Below are positions 42,547 through 51,570 of a stretch of 56,194 nt of DNA, in pieces; position 1 is the stretch's first letter; every line of letters starts with the position of its first letter. This DNA comes from Lachnospiraceae bacterium. Its GTDB lineage: Bacteria > Bacillota > Clostridia > Lachnospirales > Lachnospiraceae. The stretch spans positions 1-56,194 of the forward strand of contig JAKSRV010000003.1 in NCBI GenBank assembly GCA_024403435.1. Direction: 5' to 3'. A program made the position numbers and the translations under genes. The notes below the pieces were generated by a model. It was not told the DNA's origin. It was given only the letters and a program-made list of their open reading frames with translations, and did no database searches.

Positions 42547-45447
42547 TTGTTCGAGAAAATAAAAGAGAGAATATTAAATATATTCACCAATCGTCTGACG
42601 ATTCTCTGGATAATAATGGCCGCTCTTGGAATTGTTCTTGTGTACAGATGTTTTTGTCTGCAGATTTTGGAAGGACAGGAATATCTGGATAATTTTGTAC
42701 TTGAACAGAAAAAAACTAAGGATATTCCTTCGACAAGAGGCAATATCTACGATAAGAACGGCAACCTGTTGGCGTATAACGAGCTGGCATATTCTGTAAA
42801 AATTGAAGATACACTTGAATCGGGTAAAAACAAAAACGCCGAATTGAATTCGATACTGTATACAGCTATCAAATTGGTGGAGAAAAACGGTGATAATGTT
42901 ATTACCGATTTCAAGATATATATAAATGAGGATGATGAATTTACTTTTACGGTTGAGGGTACATCGCTGAGCAGATTTCTGGCCGATATATACGGACACA
43001 GACTGATTACGGAACTTACTCCGGAAGAATCCACATCCACACCCGATGAGGTTATGGAATATCTGAGCAGACCTTCCGGAAAGGGATATTATTTTGCAAT
43101 CGGTGCATATGAGAATCCCGGTGACAGAAAGAGTCCCTGGCATGCCGGTGAAGGCTATTCAAAAGAAGACTGGCTCAAACTTGTTACATTAAGATATGCG
43201 ATGAGCCTTACTTCTTACCGTAAGTATTTGGGTACAACAATAGCTACGGATGTCAGTGATGAAACTGTGGCTGTTATTTTGGAGAATGCTGATATTTTAC
43301 CCGGTATTTCCATTGAAGAGGATGCACATAGAAGATATGTGGATAGCGTATACTTTGCCCATATCCTAGGATATACGGGTAAGGCATCTACCGAAGATAT
43401 TGAAGTATATAACCAGCAGCTTTTGGATGCCGGAATAGACAGCTATGTATACTCAGGTTCCGATATGGTCGGAAAGAGTGGTATTGAAGCTGCTTTGGAG
43501 ACTACTCTGCAGGGAAAAAAGGGTTATGAAACTGTATTGGTTAATAATACAGGTAAAGTAATATCGGTTCTTGAGAGACAGGAGTCTACTGCCGGTGAAG
43601 ATGTGTATCTGAGCATCGACAAGGATTTAACGATTGCAACATACAATCTGGTAGAGCAAAAGCTTGCGGGATTGCTTGTAAGTAAGATATTTAACGGTAA
43701 AGAATATATTCCTGCTGCTAATGCTACAAGTGCAGCTATTAAAATACCTATTTATGATGTTTATTATGCGGTTATTAATAACAGCATAGTTGATATGAAG
43801 CATTTTCCTTCAGAATATGCAGGAGAAACTGAAAAGGCAGTTTATCAGGCGTATTTGAATTATCAGGAGAATGCTTACGACAAGATCAACAACGAGCTGT
43901 ACAACGCGAGAACTCCGTATAACAGACTCTCAAACGAATATCAGGTATATGAGAGTAATATAATTACACTTTTGACTAAAAACGGTGTAATTATGTCAGA
44001 AAAGGTTGATTCGAGCGATAAAACATATATTGCCTGGACTATCGATGAGACTATTAGTCTCGGTGAGTATCTGGAATACTGTATTTCAATGAACTGGATT
44101 GATACAACTAAGCTTGGAATGGATGAAAAATATCCTGATTCTTCTGAAATTTTTGATGCATTGGTTGTTAAGATGTTCACCATTCTTGATAATAATACAG
44201 ATTTTCAGAAGAAGTTTTTCAAGTATATGCTTCTTAATGATGTGATTTCCGGTAGACAGATATGTTTGCTAATGTATGAACAGGATGCATGTCATATAGA
44301 ATTTGAGGATATTGAAGCATTAAAAGCAGGCAGGTTGACTGCATATCAGTTTATGGTCGACAGAATAACCAATATTGATATTACACCTGCACAGCTCGCA
44401 CTTGATCCCTGTAATGCGTCTGTTGTTATCACTGATGTCAATAGCGGTGCGATATTGGCGATTGTATCATATCCCGGTTATGACAATAATATGATGGCAA
44501 ACACTGTAAATGCTGCGTATTATGAGAAGCTTACAAGTGACAAATCATCACCATTGTTAAATTTCTCAACACAGTATAAAGCCGCTCCCGGATCTACATT
44601 TAAGATTGTGTCGGCTACTGCGGGACTGATGGAGAATGCGGTAAGTATCAATTCACAGATAAGATGTAACGGTACGTTTACATCGATAGTCCCTTCACCT
44701 AAGTGTTGGAATGTATGGGGACATGGAAACGAGATAGTAAAAACAGCTATCAGAGATTCATGTAACTGTTATTTTTACGAAATAGGTTACAGATTGGCGA
44801 CTACACCCGAAGGTGAGCATAATGATGCTTATGGTTTGGGAATTTTGGCTGAATATGCTGATTTGTACGGCTTGTCTTCTAAAACCGGAATAGAGATTTC
44901 GGAGTATGAACCCAATGTATCTGACAATGACTCGGTGCGTTCCGCAATCGGTCAGGGTACGAACAGCTATACTACGTCACAGCTTGCCAGATATGTAACT
45001 GCGATTGCCAATTCAGGCACTGTATATGATTTGACATTGTTGGATCATACAGAGCGTGCGGATGGTGTAGTTACATGGACCAAGGAACCGACGATTAGAA
45101 ACACCATAGATATTCCGCCCGATTATTGGGATGTGTTCCATCAGGGTATGAAGGCAGTTGTCGATAATAAATTGTATTTCAGAGATATCGGTGTAAATGT
45201 TGCGGGTAAGACAGGTACGGCACAGCAGTCTACATCACGTCCCAATCACGCTTTGTTTATATGCTACGCACCATATGAGAATCCTGAGATAGCAATGGCC
45301 GTAAGAATACCTTTTGGATATTCATCCGACTATGCGGCGCAGGTGGCAAGAGACATTTTGAAATACTACTATGATCTTGTAAACGAAGAGGATCTACTCA
45401 ACGGTCGTGCAGATAATCCCGATGGTGGTATTACCAACGAGATGTAA
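42547..45447 (+). CDS. mrdA: Penicillin-binding protein 2 (MrdA), enlarged
   Basis: Class B PBP, transpeptidase of the elongation machinery. One N-terminal TM segment (about 18-38), the pedestal/dimer domain with RGNIYDKNG, then the transpeptidase with Ser683-x-x-Lys686 (APGSTFK), SCN at 738-740 and KTG at 888-890. At 966 residues it is 250 or more longer than common PBP2 proteins. The extra part is a mostly helical, charged stretch at about 378-620, between the SIDKDL segment and ITDVNSGAILAIVSYPGYD. Start TTG at 42547 with AGAGG eight bases upstream. Confidence 0.94.
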   Translation: MFEKIKERILNIFTNRLTILWIIMAALGIVLVYRCFCLQILEGQEYLDNFVLEQKKTKDIPSTRGNIYDKNGNLLAYNELAYSVKIEDTLESGKNKNAELNSILYTAIKLVEKNGDNVITDFKIYINEDDEFTFTVEGTSLSRFLADIYGHRLITELTPEESTSTPDEVMEYLSRPSGKGYYFAIGAYENPGDRKSPWHAGEGYSKEDWLKLVTLRYAMSLTSYRKYLGTTIATDVSDETVAVILENADILPGISIEEDAHRRYVDSVYFAHILGYTGKASTEDIEVYNQQLLDAGIDSYVYSGSDMVGKSGIEAALETTLQGKKGYETVLVNNTGKVISVLERQESTAGEDVYLSIDKDLTIATYNLVEQKLAGLLVSKIFNGKEYIPAANATSAAIKIPIYDVYYAVINNSIVDMKHFPSEYAGETEKAVYQAYLNYQENAYDKINNELYNARTPYNRLSNEYQVYESNIITLLTKNGVIMSEKVDSSDKTYIAWTIDETISLGEYLEYCISMNWIDTTKLGMDEKYPDSSEIFDALVVKMFTILDNNTDFQKKFFKYMLLNDVISGRQICLLMYEQDACHIEFEDIEALKAGRLTAYQFMVDRITNIDITPAQLALDPCNASVVITDVNSGAILAIVSYPGYDNNMMANTVNAAYYEKLTSDKSSPLLNFSTQYKAAPGSTFKIVSATAGLMENAVSINSQIRCNGTFTSIVPSPKCWNVWGHGNEIVKTAIRDSCNCYFYEIGYRLATTPEGEHNDAYGLGILAEYADLYGLSSKTGIEISEYEPNVSDNDSVRSAIGQGTNSYTTSQLARYVTAIANSGTVYDLTLLDHTERADGVVTWTKEPTIRNTIDIPPDYWDVFHQGMKAVVDNKLYFRDIGVNVAGKTGTAQQSTSRPNHALFICYAPYENPEIAMAVRIPFGYSSDYAAQVARDILKYYYDLVNEEDLLNGRADNPDGGITNEM

Positions 45448-45481
45448 GCTATATTGAGGGAGTATACGGAGGAAACAATAA

Positions 45482-46228
45482 ATGAGCGGTAACAATCTTG
45501 TTGTTATCAAAAGTCTGATGAACGGATTAAAGCTTATTCTTGATGCAAATGCTGACTTTGAGGATATCCTCAGAGAACTTGCAAAAAAATGCTCTGACGG
45601 AAGAGCTTTCTTTGGTAATACAACAATGGCTATTTCCATTGAAGGAAGAAAGCTCTCTGAAATTGAGGAGATTCGTATTCTTGAAACTATTCATATCAAT
45701 TGCAATCTGAATGTAATATGCATTATCGATCATGATGAGGATATGAATTATAAATATATAAAAGCAATCAAGTCTATGGAGAAGAAGTTTGCGGAGAATA
45801 CCGGCGATTCGGTGCCCGGCAAAAACTTCTTCAGAGGTTCTCTGACCGACGGAATGAAGCTTGAAGTTGACTATCCTATTGTAATACTCGGTGATATTAA
45901 TCCGGGATGCAGTGTGGTAAGTACAGGAAGTATCATTGTACTCGGAGGACTCTACGGGGAGGCAATGATAAAAAAGAGCCTTACTGATGATGACAACATC
46001 GAAATAGATTTTGAGAGTGAAGAAAAAGATGCAGTCAGACCTTTTATTATAGCCCTTGAATTGGCACCTGAGAGAATGGTTATTGGAGATATAAGTTATA
46101 CTCCTGCAGTTAAGCCTAAGTGGGGAATTAAGCATAAAATTGAACCACAGATTGCATATCACAAGGGTCGTAAGCTTGTGATAGAGCCTGTGAATAAGTC
46201 AGTTTTGGAGACGGTTTATGCCCTTTAA
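45482..46228 (+). CDS. minC: Septum-site-determining protein MinC
   Basis: FtsZ inhibitor. 248 residues: divergent N-terminal domain (about 1-100), then the beta-helix C-terminal domain with FFRGSLTDGMKLEVD, VVILGDINPGCSV and IIVLGGLYGEA (one residue variant forms), the part that normally binds MinD. It contains an unusual C-terminal extension of roughly 50 residues (about 195-248). minD and minE, expected next, are absent: the stop of minC overlaps the rodA gene by 11 bases. RBS ACGGAGGAA. Confidence 0.9.
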   Translation: MSGNNLVVIKSLMNGLKLILDANADFEDILRELAKKCSDGRAFFGNTTMAISIEGRKLSEIEEIRILETIHINCNLNVICIIDHDEDMNYKYIKAIKSMEKKFAENTGDSVPGKNFFRGSLTDGMKLEVDYPIVILGDINPGCSVVSTGSIIVLGGLYGEAMIKKSLTDDDNIEIDFESEEKDAVRPFIIALELAPERMVIGDISYTPAVKPKWGIKHKIEPQIAYHKGRKLVIEPVNKSVLETVYAL

Positions 46229-47351
46229 GAAATTTAAGATATATGACTATGATTTTAAGTTAATATTGCTTGTTGCGGCTTTGGCAGTAATCGGAGTATT
46301 TGCTGTCGGAAGTGCACAAGGTGATTTGCAGACCAAGCAGATGTACGGTGCTATAGCAGGTTTTGTCGTCATGATAATAGTGTCTTTTATTGATTATCAT
46401 TTCCTGCTAAAGTTCTATTGGGTGATGTATGTCGCCAATATTGTTTTGCTTGTATTGGTAATGGTTGTGGGTGAGTCTAGTAATAATGCTCAGCGTTGGC
46501 TTAAGATTGGCGGAATTCAGTTTCAGCCGTCCGAATTAGCCAAAATTTTATTGATTTTATTCTTCGCTGCGTTTATTATGAAACAGAAGGATAATTTCAA
46601 TTCCTTCCCTATAATCGCACTGTGTGTATTGCTTGTTGGAATACCTATGGCTCTTATTGTAAAGCAGCCCGATCTTTCGACAACTATTATGATAGCAATA
46701 CTGTTTAGTGTAATAATGTTTGCCGGTAAACTCAAATTTAAGATAATTTTGGGTATACTGGCTGTTGTGATACCATTGGTTGCGATTTTTATATCGATTG
46801 TCATGCGTGATGACAATACTATTTTGAAGGACTATCAGAAAAATCGTATTCTTTCATGGCAGAATCCCGATGAGTTTGCGGATGAAGAAGCTTATCAGCA
46901 GCTCAACTCGGTTACAGCGATTGCATCCGGTATGATGGATGGTAAAGGCTATAAAAACAATGCCATTACTTCTGTAAAGAACGGTAATTTCCTTTCTGAG
47001 GACCAGACAGACTTTATCTTTGCTGTAATAGGTGAGGAGTTTGGATTTAAGGGAAGTGTTGTAGTTATTATACTGGTTATCCTGATTGCATTGGAGTGTG
47101 TTGCCATTGGGCGACGGGCACCTGATACAGCCGGACAGATTATTGGAGCCGGCATAGGCGGACTTGTAGGATTTCAGGGATTTATAAATATAGGAGTTGC
47201 GACATTCCTTTTGCCTAATACAGGTTTGCCGCTTCCGTTTGTAAGCTATGGACTGACATCTTTGCTTACATTGTTCGCAGGTATGGGAGTAGTTATAAAT
47301 GTCAGAACTCAAGTGAAACGGGGAAATTCACTTGGCGAAAGTTTTGATTAA
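46218..47351 (+). CDS. rodA: Peptidoglycan polymerase RodA (SEDS family)
   Basis: Membrane glycosyltransferase partner of PBP2. 377 residues, about ten TM segments, SEDS motifs: FQPSELAK, KQPDLSTT, EDQTDFIFAVIGEEFGF and LPLPFVSYGLTS. It lies in the mreBCD-mrdA cluster, supporting RodA rather than FtsW. The start overlaps minC by 11 bases, with GGAG 7 bases upstream. Confidence 0.95.
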   Translation: MPFKKFKIYDYDFKLILLVAALAVIGVFAVGSAQGDLQTKQMYGAIAGFVVMIIVSFIDYHFLLKFYWVMYVANIVLLVLVMVVGESSNNAQRWLKIGGIQFQPSELAKILLILFFAAFIMKQKDNFNSFPIIALCVLLVGIPMALIVKQPDLSTTIMIAILFSVIMFAGKLKFKIILGILAVVIPLVAIFISIVMRDDNTILKDYQKNRILSWQNPDEFADEEAYQQLNSVTAIASGMMDGKGYKNNAITSVKNGNFLSEDQTDFIFAVIGEEFGFKGSVVVIILVILIALECVAIGRRAPDTAGQIIGAGIGGLVGFQGFINIGVATFLLPNTGLPLPFVSYGLTSLLTLFAGMGVVINVRTQVKRGNSLGESFD

Positions 47352-47383
47352 ATATGTTGATATTTTAGGAGGTATTTTCAAAG

Positions 47384-47779
47384 ATGAATATTGCGTTGAT
47401 TGCGCACGATGCAAAGAAAAAGCTTATGCAGAATTTTTGTATTGCTTATAGGGGGATATTAAGCAAGAACGAGCTTTATGCGACAGGTACAACAGGCAGA
47501 CTTATTGAGGAAGTTACCAATTTAAGTGTGCATAAGTTTCTTGCGGGACATCTTGGAGGAATGCAGCAGATTGGATCTCAGATTGAGTGCAACCAGATTG
47601 ACCTCGTTATTTTCCTGAGAGATCCGCTCACTCCCAAATCACATGAGCCTGATGTAAATAATGTTGTAAAACTTTGTGATATACATAACATTCCGCTGGC
47701 TACAAATCTTGCCAGTGCAGAGCTTCTGATCAAATCATTGGACAGAGGAGATTTCGAGTGGCGTGAGATATACAAATAA
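47384..47779 (+). CDS. mgsA: Methylglyoxal synthase
   Basis: Converts dihydroxyacetone phosphate to methylglyoxal and phosphate, a bypass of lower glycolysis. 131 residues: [31 protein letters not shown] and the catalytic-Asp region [14 protein letters not shown]. rodA-mgsA is a common Clostridia order. RBS TTAGGAGG. Seven bases after its stop lies a terminator-like hairpin. Confidence 0.96.
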   Translation: MNIALIAHDAKKKLMQNFCIAYRGILSKNELYATGTTGRLIEEVTNLSVHKFLAGHLGGMQQIGSQIECNQIDLVIFLRDPLTPKSHEPDVNNVVKLCDIHNIPLATNLASAELLIKSLDRGDFEWREIYK

Positions 47780-48758
47780 GCGCATGGCCCTGCATCAAAA
47801 AATTGTTGCAGGGCTTTTATGTTTGTTAATGGTATCCCTGATGACAGGGTGCGGTGCTATGGATTATTCGGTTCCGTACGGAAGCGAGGAAATGCCGTCC
47901 GTGACTGCAGGAATGGGATATTCAGGAACAAGGACCGATACCTTTTCAAAAGACCTCTGTGTATATGAGGGAGATGTGTTTGGTGACGGAAACCTTGATT
48001 TGACACAGTGTGAAAGCGCTGTTCTTTTTGATGTAAATAACAAAGATGTATTATATTCCAAGAATGCATTTGAGCAGCTGTATCCTGCCAGCCTTACTAA
48101 GATAATGACTGCATTGGTTGCTATTAAGTACGGCGATATGGATCAGGTACTGGTTGCAACAGATGCTGTAAAGGTAAATGAATCGGGTGCTCAGCTTGCA
48201 GGTATTGCACCGGGTGATTCAATGACATTGAATCAGGCACTCAGAATAATGCTTTTATATTCTGCAAATGATGTATCACTTCTGATTGCAGACTGTCTCG
48301 GTGGCGGTGATGTAAATGTATTTGTAGACATGATGAATGAAGAGGCAAAAAAACTCGGAGCTACAGGTACTCATTTTATGAATCCGCACGGTTTGTCAAA
48401 TCCCGAGCATTATACTACTGCGTATGATTTGTATCTGATTTTTAATGAATGCATTAAGTATGAAGAGTTTGTCGAGATAATATCTATGTCAAACTACGAG
48501 ACTACTTATAAGAATAAGAGCGGACAGGATGTGAATCTGTCTGTTAAAAATACAAACGGATATGTAAACGGTTCACAGTCATCACCTGCGAGTGCCACAG
48601 TAATAGGTGGCAAGACAGGAACGACATCTGCAGCCGGACATTGTCTGATTATTTTATCAAAAGATATTAACGGGGCTCCGTATATATCAGTGGTTTTGAA
48701 ATCTGAGAGCACGGATTCGTTGTATGATAATATGAATTCACTGCTTGGAAATATATAA
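47763..48758 (+). CDS. Lipoprotein D-alanyl-D-alanine carboxypeptidase (PBP5/DacA family)
   Basis: 331 residues. Lipoprotein signal peptide with lipobox LMTGC (Cys about 30), then a spacer of about 50 residues and a serine DD-peptidase domain: SLTK (Ser110), SAND (SxN) and GGKTGTT (KTG). It trims the terminal D-Ala of peptidoglycan stem peptides, fitting the cell-wall cluster. The start is probably the GTG at 47763 (GAGGAG 12 bases upstream, overlap with mgsA 17 bases); ATG at 47784 is an alternative without an RBS. Codons for the signal peptide form a terminator-like hairpin. Confidence 0.88.
   Translation: MRYTNKRMALHQKIVAGLLCLLMVSLMTGCGAMDYSVPYGSEEMPSVTAGMGYSGTRTDTFSKDLCVYEGDVFGDGNLDLTQCESAVLFDVNNKDVLYSKNAFEQLYPASLTKIMTALVAIKYGDMDQVLVATDAVKVNESGAQLAGIAPGDSMTLNQALRIMLLYSANDVSLLIADCLGGGDVNVFVDMMNEEAKKLGATGTHFMNPHGLSNPEHYTTAYDLYLIFNECIKYEEFVEIISMSNYETTYKNKSGQDVNLSVKNTNGYVNGSQSSPASATVIGGKTGTTSAAGHCLIILSKDINGAPYISVVLKSESTDSLYDNMNSLLGNI
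47787..47820 (+). terminator. Terminator-like hairpin after mgsA, inside the next coding sequence
   Basis: GCCCTGCA (47787-47794) and TGCAGGGC (47807-47814) form a perfect 8-bp stem; CAA/TTG can pair within the 12-base loop. CTTTTATGTTTG follows. It stands 7 bases after the mgsA stop, where a terminator is expected, but it also encodes part of the signal peptide of the following lipoprotein. Confidence 0.65.
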
Positions 48759-48768
48759 GAGGTAACAG

Positions 48769-50184
48769 TTGGGTAGACAGGAAGAAAATGATGACGGAAA
48801 AGTAGTCCGTTTTCAAAAGAAAAAGTCCGTAAAAGTTAATATTCTTTTTGTGCTGTTTTGTTGTGTGCTTCTTTATGTAGTAATCGTAATGATTAACTAT
48901 TTAAGAACCACTCATACGGTAAGATATCAGGTTGTTGAAGGATCTCTGGCTACAAGCACTATTTACAGAGCTATAGCTGTCAGAGATGAAAAGATAGTAA
49001 CTAATCCTACGGCGGGATATGTTAATTTTATAGCCCGTGAGGGACAGAGAGTTGCTGTTGGCGATCTTGTGTATCTTGTAGATGAGTCGGGTAACCTTAA
49101 TGACTATATCGAAGCGCAGTCACTTGGTGAAAATACCTTGACCGATAAGGAATTGGCTGATTTCAGAACTGATATTATAAATTTTGTTCACAGCTATGAC
49201 AATGCAGACTATGACTCGGTATATGATTTTAAGTACAGTCTTAAAAATACTGTTTCAAAGCTTGCGAATACGAAACTTTTGAACAATATGGACGGTGCGG
49301 CAAGCGGCTCAAGCTTATCCTTTAAGTATGTGTATTCCGGCAACACGGGAATAGTGGCATATTGGTATGATGGGTATGAGCAGCTTAAGCTTTCTGATAT
49401 CAATAAAGAATGCTTCGATGAGAAGAAGTATGAGAAGACTCAGCTTCTCAGTAATGAACTTCGTGGTATTGATGAGAAAATATATAAGCTTTCATTAAAT
49501 GATAATTGGTCTATTGTATTTCCCGTAGATGATGAAAAGTATGCCGAGTCACTTTTGGATGAGGGATATATTCTTGTTAAGTTTTTGAAGAATCAGGATG
49601 AAAGCTGGGGTAAGGTATCGTTGCTGCATAATGCTGACGGAACTTATGTACAGCTGACATTTACTAATTCAATGTTGAATTATGTTGATGAGAGATATCT
49701 TGATGTTGAACTCGTACTTAAGAATGAAACAGGCCTTAAAATACCGTCATCATCAATTGCAGAGAAGGAATTCTTCCTTATCGACAGTAATTATGTGACA
49801 GAGGATGAAAATGATAATTACACCGTGCTGATGCAGGTATATAACGAGGATGGTACCAAGACAGCGAGTGCCAAGTCACTGGAAGTATATTATTATGATG
49901 AGGCCTTAGGTGCATATTATGTTGATGATACTGTGCTGTCGGCAGGTGATTTGCTCTTCGGAAGCGATCAGACAACATTTGTTGTCAAGGAACGCGGTAC
50001 CTTGATTGGCGTGTACAATATTAATAAGGGATACGCTGATTTTAAGCAGATTACGATTCTGTATCAGAATGAAGAGTATGCGATTGTTAAGTCAAATACA
50101 ACCTATGGATTGAGAGTTTATGATTATATTGCTCTTGATGCTACAACGGTTGATGACGATCAGTTTATTTCAAAAGCAAATTAA
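48769..50184 (+). CDS. HlyD-like membrane-anchored adaptor protein
   Basis: 471 residues: charged cytoplasmic N-terminus, one TM segment (about 22-44), then a beta-rich extracytoplasmic part with a lipoyl/barrel-sandwich-like hybrid (NPTAGYVNFIAREGQRVAVGDLVYLVDE) and a C-terminal part with LFGSDQTTFVVKERG and TTYGLRVYDYIALDA. It resembles HlyD/membrane-fusion adaptors, but no ABC transporter or efflux pump lies next to it. Genes of this kind precede yggS-sepF in many Clostridia, which suggests an envelope or division role (inference). TTG start at 48769 with AAGAGG six bases upstream. Confidence 0.75.
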   Translation: MGRQEENDDGKVVRFQKKKSVKVNILFVLFCCVLLYVVIVMINYLRTTHTVRYQVVEGSLATSTIYRAIAVRDEKIVTNPTAGYVNFIAREGQRVAVGDLVYLVDESGNLNDYIEAQSLGENTLTDKELADFRTDIINFVHSYDNADYDSVYDFKYSLKNTVSKLANTKLLNNMDGAASGSSLSFKYVYSGNTGIVAYWYDGYEQLKLSDINKECFDEKKYEKTQLLSNELRGIDEKIYKLSLNDNWSIVFPVDDEKYAESLLDEGYILVKFLKNQDESWGKVSLLHNADGTYVQLTFTNSMLNYVDERYLDVELVLKNETGLKIPSSSIAEKEFFLIDSNYVTEDENDNYTVLMQVYNEDGTKTASAKSLEVYYYDEALGAYYVDDTVLSAGDLLFGSDQTTFVVKERGTLIGVYNINKGYADFKQITILYQNEEYAIVKSNTTYGLRVYDYIALDATTVDDDQFISKAN

Positions 50185-50196
50185 GTGACGGATATT

Positions 50197-50895
50197 ATGA
50201 GTATTATTGGTGATAATTATTTAGCTGTTCAAAAAAATATTGATGAAGCGTGTGCCGCTGTCGGAAGAGACAGAAAAGATGTGACGCTTATCGCTGTAAG
50301 TAAGACTAAGCCTATAAATGAACTTATGGACGCTTATGAGGCCGGAGCCAGAGATTTTGGTGAAAATTATGTCCAGGAGCTGGTTGATAAGATTCCTCAG
50401 ATGCCTGTCGATGTAAGATGGCATATGATTGGCCATCTTCAGAGAAATAAAGTTAAGTATATTGTGGGTAAGGTTCATCTGATTCACAGCGTGGATTCAC
50501 TTAGACTTGCCGAAGAAATCAGTAAGGAATCGGTTAAGCAAAATGTAATTTCGAATATTCTGCTTGAAGTAAATGCAGCCGGAGAAGAGAGCAAATGGGG
50601 CGGTTCGCTTGAAGAGACTATAGAGTTGGTAAAACAGGCATCCGAATTACTCAATATTAAAATCATGGGATTGATGACTGTGGCACCATATGTAGAAAAT
50701 TCTGAGGAAAATCGTCAAGTATTTGTGAAAATGAAGAAATTGTCTGTTGACATAAGTGAGCAAAACATTGATAATGTTACTATGAGTACTTTGTCGATGG
50801 GAATGACAGGCGATTATATGGTTGCTGCCCAAGAGGGGGCTACTTTATTAAGAGTAGGCACAGGTATTTTCGGTGCCAGAAACTATAATAAATAA
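50197..50895 (+). CDS. YggS family PLP homeostasis protein
   Basis: PLP-binding protein of the alanine-racemase-like fold that maintains vitamin B6 balance. Motifs: TLIAVSKTKP with the PLP Lys, DFGENYVQEL, WHMIGHLQRNK, HSVDS, LSMGMTGDY and GTGIFG. Start: ATG at 50197 fits the family; an in-frame GTG at 50185 directly follows the previous stop. In Gram-positives it stands beside sepF, as here. Confidence 0.94.
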   Translation: MSIIGDNYLAVQKNIDEACAAVGRDRKDVTLIAVSKTKPINELMDAYEAGARDFGENYVQELVDKIPQMPVDVRWHMIGHLQRNKVKYIVGKVHLIHSVDSLRLAEEISKESVKQNVISNILLEVNAAGEESKWGGSLEETIELVKQASELLNIKIMGLMTVAPYVENSEENRQVFVKMKKLSVDISEQNIDNVTMSTLSMGMTGDYMVAAQEGATLLRVGTGIFGARNYNK

Positions 50896-50916
50896 TATTT
50901 TGGAGGATTTGATTTA

Positions 50917-51450
50917 ATGGGTAAGTTTGACGGCATTCTTAGTGCATTCAAGATTAACAATGATGATGACGATTACGAAGACGATTATGATGGATATGAT
51001 GATCCTGAATATGAAGCACCCGAAAAGCCTTCAAAGCCTTCACGCAAAAAGGCAGACAGTTCGAACTCATCTGATGATTACGAGAGCGAACCTAAGAAAT
51101 TAGGTAAGAGTTTTTGGGCTCCCGGAAAAAATACTTCTAAGAATAATTCAAAGAAAGGCACTGAAAACATGGAAGTTTCAATTTACTATCCTAAGTCACT
51201 TGACGCAGCTACTACAATTGTAGACTCACTTTTGGAGAATAAGAGTGTTATCATGAATCTCGAAGGCATTGAGATGGATCTTGCACAGAGAATCTTCGAT
51301 TTGATTACCGGTGCTACCTATGCTCTTGACGGACGTCTTGAGAAGATTTCTAAGTATGTATATGTTGTTACTCCTCAGAATGTAAATATTTCAGGTGATA
51401 ACAACGCTGATGATCCTGCAGTTCCTATTGGCAAGGATTTCCCTGTTTAA
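50917..51450 (+). CDS. sepF: Cell division protein SepF
   Basis: Membrane anchor of FtsZ in bacteria lacking FtsA or beside it. 177 residues: N-terminal amphipathic helix (MGKFDGILSAF), a long disordered linker rich in D, E, Y, then K, S and P (about 14-85), and the C-terminal SepF domain (about 86-165: VSIYYPKSLDAATTIVDSL, VIMNLEGIE, FDLITGATYALDG). RBS TTGGAGG. Closed by a terminator. Confidence 0.95.
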   Translation: MGKFDGILSAFKINNDDDDYEDDYDGYDDPEYEAPEKPSKPSRKKADSSNSSDDYESEPKKLGKSFWAPGKNTSKNNSKKGTENMEVSIYYPKSLDAATTIVDSLLENKSVIMNLEGIEMDLAQRIFDLITGATYALDGRLEKISKYVYVVTPQNVNISGDNNADDPAVPIGKDFPV

Positions 51451-51471
51451 TCTGTTATTGAATTTGTTTTG

Positions 51472-51505
51472 AAGGGAACTTCCTATTGGGAGTTCCCTTA
51501 TTTTG
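51472..51505 (+). terminator. Intrinsic terminator after sepF
   Basis: AAGGGAACT (51472-51480) pairs with AGTTCCCTT (51491-51499), followed by ATTTTG. Perfect 9-bp stem. Confidence 0.8.
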
Positions 51506-51532
51506 AGTATATACGTTTCTATATGGATGTAT

Positions 51533-51555
51533 CTTGTTGATAATAGTGCAACAAG
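51533..51555. repeat. Inverted repeat upstream of aroB, possible operator
   Basis: CTTGTTG (51533-51539) and CAACAAG (51549-51555) flank nine bases. A -10-like GATAAT (51539-51544) lies inside the repeat, though no good -35 box is seen 17 bases before it. The repeat ends 7 bases before the ribosome binding site GGAG. Confidence 0.4.
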
Positions 51556-51570
51556 TTGATTGGAGTAATT

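Noticed and set aside
45527..46162. Open frame of 211 codons on the minus strand within minC
   Set aside because: Antisense shadow of minC, no promoter, RBS or recognisable domain.
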